From Cinclus cinclus (Eukaryota > Chordata > Aves > Passeriformes > Cinclidae): 64,000 bases of DNA. Both the position numbers and the translations under genes were made by a program. This document shows, one piece after another, positions 58,383 to 64,000 of the stretch; position 1 is the stretch's first letter, and the number at the start of each line of letters is the position of its first letter. The stretch is from positions 47,569,797-47,633,796 of the forward strand of contig NC_085046.1 of assembly GCF_963662255.1 (NCBI RefSeq), written 5' to 3'. The notes below the pieces were generated by a model. That model worked only from the letters and a program-made list of their open reading frames with translations. It did no database searches and was not told the origin of the DNA.

Positions 58383-61300
58383 GTAGGTGGTGGCGGGGCC
58401 GGGCCGGGCGGGGCGGGGCGGGGCGGTGAAGGTCGGCGCAGAGCCCGGAGGCGCCTCCCGGGGGGTGTGGGGTGATGTGACGCCGGGAAGGGGGGGGGGT
58501 TCTCCCTCGGGCCCCGCGTTGCCGGCGGCATCTCACCTGCGTGAGTCGGGGGAGTGCGGGGACAGCGGAGGCGAGGCACCAGCGGAGGCTTGTTGGGAGC
58601 AGCTGGCGCTAGGAAACCTTTCACTGACATGGCTTGGATCTGTCTTTCCTGTAGATATATGTGTGTATATATCCAGAGATTTAAGGTCAACAGTATCAGC
58701 TTTTTACCTTCAGAGATATTTCTCCTCCCCCAGCTCTTTGCTGTGAAAATGGAGTTGGAAGCTAATGCAGAAATGTGAAGTATAATGAGGAGGTTATACT
58801 CAAACATGTGAATAATGTTTTGAGGCAAGGGAGAAGGTTCTAGCTCAGTAATTTGCTAACAAGTTTGTGTTACAAGTTCTCTGGGCCTTGGTCCTTGCCA
58901 GTGCTTGGTCCTAAGTCAAGGTGTCAGGATGCATCCATTACCTGTGGTACAGTGTATTCATTCCTATTTCACAGCACTGCAGGATCTTTCTGTTCTTCAT
59001 TTATACAGGATGTATCTGTTAAGACCATAACTAATCCCAAAAAATCCCTGTGTCATTGTGTGTTTCTTGCTTTGCTGAAAAGCAGATGTAGAAAAATACT
59101 GATTAGTCTCTTTTTTTCTTCCCCAGCCTGCTAAGCTCAGGTTGGGTGGAAGAACTGATCAGTCTAGAGAGACCTTCCTGGTGAGACATTTCTGGCTACT
59201 GAGTGTCAATCACTTTCAGACAACATGTCATGACTGCCAGTGTGGGAGTAGCCGGTCTACACATACCTTGGCCTCTCCCACCTACAAATTTTTCAAATAA
59301 TAGTGTGTCCATCCTGGGGATGTGCGAGATAAGGTAATGACCAGCCTACAAATACTGTATCATCAAAAGAATTGGTCTCTCCTGTTGAAAGATCAATATT
59401 CCTTTTTGCTGTTGTCTTTTTTTTTCTGACAGTCAATTTCATACCATGGCCTGATGCAAGTTTTTTCTAGCTCCTGAGTTGCACTAGACTCATTTCTTCT
59501 AGCTTTATTTTATTTGAAAACTTTAAGATTGAGTAATTATTCTACATTTTAGACTCTGGGCCAGAGTTTGCCTTTTGCCAAGATTTTATCTTTTTACATT
59601 TTTCATAAATACCTGCTCTGGATGCAGTTTTGTCTGGGTTGGTTAGGCTAGAAAGAGGCAGAGTACAGACAGGTGTGCTTGTTATTTTTTCCTGTATTAG
59701 ATTTTTGTTGTAGACAATATTTGACCTCAGTGGTCTTTAATGTTTCCAGGTCCATGTTTTTTGCTGTCCAAAATTGGCAGAAAATAATTGGAGAGGGGTT
59801 TTGTTATATGTGCAGTAGTATCTGCTCAGGGCATGGCCCAGCTTCCATTTAAGTCAACAGAAAGTCTCCCATTGTTTTCAGTATGTATTGGACTAGGTCT
59901 AGAATTGCGATCACAACTTCATTGCACTGTGGACACAGTGAGTTGTAAACTGAAGCCTTCAGAAGATAGAGGCAATGGGATTTATTCTGTCTTTTGAAAA
60001 ATAACCTCTCCTCCACCCAGTTTTGAAATTTACAAGAAAGGGGTAATTATGCTGAGGCAGTGATTACAAGAAAAATAGTGCTGTTGTGGTCCCTAAGGAA
60101 ATTTCAGTCTAAATTCTCACATTTTGCTCCTATCAAATGTAACTTATGTGCAGCAGTTGGGGTTGGCTAACAACCACATTTTTCTACAAAACATTTTCTG
60201 AAGCTTGAAAAGGTGGACCTTAATCAGACACAGCTTTGTTTGAGTTATTGGCTGAGGTTATTCAGGGACACAAATATATGCCTGTGTGGAAAGGCTTGGA
60301 GGCTCATAACTGCAGGAAAACATGAAACTTTTAGGTTTTATTAGGTAGATATATGTTTCAAATTTATGTGTTCTGCTCTGTGGCATTTTCAAATCTACAT
60401 CAGCCTAGTAAAACACACCTACCTCAACTTCAGAAAAGTCACCCAGTTGCTGCTTTGTTAATATAACTTCTTTGCCCATCAGTTGTTTCTGTATCACCTG
60501 AGATGCAGTGACCACATTGGTAAAGACTGTTCATTCCCTGTTGTCCGGCTGCACTGTGTCACCTGCCCTCTGGCCACACACCTTGTTTGCCAGGCAACCA
60601 ACAGACGCAGCCTATTAGAGAAGTCATAGCTGTGGTTTCAACCAGCTTCTTAGGTGGGTATTTCTCTAGGTTGCACAGTTGGCTCCCCCACTCTGGCTCA
60701 GAGTGTAAAATCTACAAGCAGTGATCCTAGGCTGAGATTTTTCAAGGCATACCTATACCAATTAGATTCATTTGTGGGCTTTCTTTTCACTTAGTTTACA
60801 GACCCAGCCTTTGCTACGCTCTGCTTCTTTTGTTTTCTCCAGCATGCCTTGCCCTGCTGCTTCTTTCTGCTTCAGGATCAAAGTTTTGGGGATAGGCAAG
60901 GTGGGCAGGGACAGTCATAAAGTTTTGTGCAGTGCTTAGCTGCTACTGATAGCAAAACAAAACAAACACTGAGTATATTGAGCTTTTTCTCATTTGGACT
61001 AGGTCAATGAAGGACTCAGTACCCTCGTCCGTGTCATCTATAAAAATATTGAACAGGAGTGGCCCCATCACAAATTCCTGGGGGCACCACTAGTGACTGT
61101 TCACTAGCTGGATGCAGCACCATTTACCACCACTCTCTGGGCCTGGCCATCCAGCCGGTTCTTAAGCCAGCTAAGAGTGCTCCTGTTCAAGCTGTGAGCT
61201 GCCAGTTTTTCCAGGAGTATGCTGTGGGAGGCAGTGTCAAAAGCCTTGCTGAAGTTCAAATATACAACATCCACAGCCCTTCCCACTTCCACCAGGCAGG

Positions 61301-64000
61301 TCACCTGGTCATAAAAGGATTGGTCAAACATGACCTACCCTTCCTAAACATATGCTGGCTGGGTCTGATACCCTGGCCATCTTGTAAATTCTGCATAATG
61401 GCACTTAGTATAAACTGTTCCATAACCTTACCTGGTACTGAGGTCAGGCTAACTGGCCTGTAATTACTAGGATCCTCCTTCCTACCCTTTTTATAAATGG
61501 GTGTCACATTGGACAGCTTCCAGTCATCTGGAACCTCACCAGTGAGCCAGGACTGTTGGTAAATGATGGAGAGTGGCTTCACAAACCCATCTGCCAGCTC
61601 CCTCATCACCTTGGGATGCATCCCATCTGGTCCCATAGATTCATGACTATCCAAGCATTTCAACAGTTCTCTGACTGCCTCCTCTTCAATAACAAGGGGA
61701 TCATTCTGCTCCCTGACACTATCTGCCAGTCCAGGAGGACAGTTATCCTTAGGACAAACTTCTTCCCACTAAAAACTGAGGCAGAGAAGGCATTAAGCAC
61801 CATTCCCTTCTCCTCATCCACAGTTACTAAGTTCCCTCCCTCATCCAATAGAGAACAAAGGTTGGTCTTATTCTTCCTTTTACCATTAGTATATTTGCAG
61901 AAACATTTTTTATTATCCTTTACAGAAGTCACCATTTTAAGTTCATACTGAGCTTTGGCCTCCCTATTTTTTTTCCTACATGCCCTAGCAGCCCCCTTAA
62001 ATACTTCCTGAGATACCTGACCCTCCTTCCAAAGATGATACAACCTGTTTTTATTCCCAAGTTCCTCCAAAATCTCGTTGCCCATCCAGGCTAGATGTTT
62101 GCTTCAACGACTCATTTTTTGGCACACAGGGACAGCCTGCTCCTGTGCCCTCAAGACCTCTGTTTTGAAGCACATCCACCTTTCCTGAACTCATTTGTTT
62201 TTAAGGGCTGCTTCCCAAGGAACTCTTTGAATATGTCTCCTAAACAGGCCAAGGTCTGCCATCCAGAAATCCAGTGTAAAAGTCTTATTGATGTTCCTGC
62301 TGATATCACCAAATATTGAGAATTCTATAATTTCATGATCACTGTGCCCCAAGCGGCCTCCAACCACCACATCTCCCACCAGCCCATCTCTATTTACAAA
62401 CAACAGATCTAACATAATCTCTCCCCTGGTGGGCTCACTCACCAGCTGTGACAAAAAGTTATATTTGACATACTCTAAAAACTTCCTAGACTGCCTTTTT
62501 TCTGCTGTATTAAGTTCTCAGAGATGTCTGGCAGGTTAAAGTCACCTACAAGAACAAGGGCTGATGATCCTGAAACATTGTCTAGCTGCTTAAAGAATAA
62601 GCTGTCCACCTTCCTAGTTGGGTGGACGATAACAGACTCCCAGTAGGATGTCATCCTTGTTAGTCTTACCCTTAATTCTTACCCATAGGCATTTGACTCT
62701 GTAGGCTAAGTATTGAGCTACCCTGAGCAACTGCAGCTTTGTTTCCCAGACTTGTTTTTGGGAGTGGTTTCTGCAGTTTAACGTTTTGGGGAATGAAAGA
62801 CTGTCACGGGTAAAATTTTCAGAATTGGCCAAGTTGCCAGGAACCCAAGTCCCATTTTTTAAGATTATATAGAGTGTGCAGACTTGTGAGACCTTTAATT
62901 TGCAGTGAAACAGAAATGAATTTTCAGCAGTTTCTTTAAATGTAACCTGAGATATTGAGACCTAAGATTTTTTATAAGCTGCTGTGTATGTAACTCACTT
63001 CTGAGAACAAGAACTGAGGGAAGGTACTTAGACCTGCATTTACTTTCCTCCTATAGGTGTCAAGTTCTTCAAGTGTCTGCTGCTGCTCATGACTGTGAGT
63101 TTGGAAAGATCTCTTTGGAAAGCTGCTGTTCTGGATGCACACTGACAGTCAAATGCCAGGCAATAGCCTGAAACAAGCCTCATTTGTGCTAGTGAGAGTT
63201 GTGTGATGGGATGTGGAGTGTTGGGTGTACAAGCCTCAACCCCTGCACTTCCATCGTAGGCCTATTTACAAGTCAGTTTAATGAGTCCCTTGGTGATGCT
63301 CCCTGCCAAGGCAGCTGGTTCCTTGGAGAAGAGCACTGTACAAGGAGGAACTGTAGTCCGTGATGGCTGCATGGAGAAGCATCTCATCTCACTCCAACTG
63401 TTCATTTTGTTTGTTTCTCCCCACAGGCAGCAGCAATCATTCTCTTTTCCAAGTTACTGATCTTGTTGGAAGTCAGCCAGGCTATACAGTTCAGGAAGAC
63501 ATTGGAGTTAATTGCTTTTGTTGTTATAGATGGACAGGTTGGGAAGAGATTAAAACAGTGCTTGGAGGAGGCAGTTGAAATTCTTCAGCAATCAAACTGC
63601 AGCAGTAACAAACAAGTGGACTGTTAGAGGAAATTGGAAACTGTTAGCCTAGCAAAGCTTTTTCTGTCTTGTGTGCAATGCTTCCTTGAACAACAGCATC
63701 TTTGTTAGTTGTGAAAAAAACCTGGAAAGAAACACCTGAGTATGAGTAAGCATATCCATTGCTTTGAGATGGCTGTTCTGTTTAGTGTAGTGTTCTTGAA
63801 ACTATTGTTTATGCTAAGTGCTCTGGAGTAATTTCATACAATACCAAAACACAGCACACATCCAAACTGAACAAAATAAACTGGCCCTTAAATTCAAAAT
63901 AGCAGGATCCACAAAACCCTTTGAAGCTAGAGGAAAAAAATGTAGGTAAAGTGTCCAGTGACCCTAAATTGATAATTTGCTAGAGTGCTGATTGGTGTAC
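58383..64000 (+). other. EPDR1: EPDR1 intron 1 (partial)
   Basis: The first 200 bases are GC-box-rich and the rest is AT-rich. It holds a CR1 piece at about 60990-62740. No sequence resembling the next EPDR1 exon (LFEYILLYKDG-like in human) was found before the right edge. Confidence 0.7.
60990..62740 (-). mobile_element. CR1 LINE piece in EPDR1 intron 1 (EN and RT parts, both ends missing)
   Basis: About 1.75 kb, antisense to EPDR1. From high to low coordinates the minus strand shows endonuclease-domain sequence (CLWVRIKGKTNKDDILLGVC, then GRLGHSDHEIIEF), the linker (141-codon frame at 61660-62085) and RT blocks (SMGPDGMHPKVMRELA, NVTPIYKKGRKEDPSNYRPV, VVYLNFSKAFDT). It stops just before the expected FADD catalytic motif, and the 3' untranslated part and tail are absent. 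Only a few frame breaks are visible. The boundaries are estimates. Confidence 0.9.

Larger units (their letters stand above)
55990..58560. promoter_or_regulatory. CpG-rich zone with divergent SFRP4 and EPDR1 promoters
   Basis: GC and CpG density is far above the rest of the window, in two lobes at about 55990-57230 and 57740-58560. The first covers SFRP4 exon 1 and its upstream side. The second covers EPDR1 exon 1. The two start codons are 1.67 kb apart and point away from each other. Tandem GC boxes (GGGCGG type) lie at 58393-58427, just after the EPDR1 exon 1 donor. Confidence 0.75.

Noticed and set aside
57754..58828. 260- and 272-codon minus-strand frames over EPDR1 exon 1
   Set aside because: Pro/Arg/Ala-rich antisense shadows of a CpG-rich exon. 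No domain and no splice context.
63360..63578. Possible EPDR1 exon 2 after a CCCCACAG acceptor at 63427
   Set aside because: The translation shows none of the conserved ependymin-family sequence expected after exon 1 (such as the LYKDG region).

Overview
This is a window of a bird nuclear genome. It carries CR1 LINE copies with the typical avian 3' end, several avian-type endogenous retrovirus LTRs, and the conserved vertebrate gene order NME8 - SFRP4 - EPDR1. Introns are AT-rich and all splice sites I used are GT-AG. Passerine or another non-galliform bird fits the retrovirus content, but I cannot fix the species. Layout: (1) 1-2504 is the 5' part of a minus-strand provirus (5' LTR, primer binding site, a membrane-like reading frame, a gag-like region) that runs off the left edge. 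(2) 2505-23463 is gene-poor and rich in repeats: a CCAAT-box-rich LTR-like block (about 3406-4032), a CR1 fragment, two solo LTRs of the same family as the first LTR (9992-10703 and 17070-17764), and two LTRs of other types (7339-7718 and 16333-16740). (3) 23468-40240 (+) is NME8 (TXNDC3). All 15 coding exons could be joined in phase into 574 codons: one thioredoxin domain followed by three NDK domains. CR1 copies sit in its introns. (4) 40241-47390 lies between the convergent 3' ends of NME8 and SFRP4. It holds a long inverted repeat (42752-42917 and 45583-45750, about 90 % identical by eye) whose loop contains a perfect 22-copy CCCTT repeat. (5) 47391-56447 (-) is SFRP4, complete in six coding exons and 346 codons, with a Frizzled cysteine-rich domain, a netrin-like domain and a basic tail. 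Its last large intron holds a coding-like remnant. (6) 55.9-58.6 kb is GC- and CpG-rich and contains the divergent 5' ends of SFRP4 (-) and EPDR1 (+). (7) 58120-64000 (+) is exon 1 of EPDR1 and part of its first intron, which carries a CR1 piece that lacks both ends. The rest of EPDR1 lies beyond the right edge. The three genes share no pathway. NME8 belongs to the ciliary/sperm axonemal thioredoxin-NDK family, SFRP4 is a secreted Wnt modulator, and EPDR1 is a secreted or lysosomal ependymin-related protein. What links them is ancient synteny and, for SFRP4 and EPDR1, a shared CpG-rich promoter zone. I found no bacterial-type system, CRISPR array or confident RNA gene.
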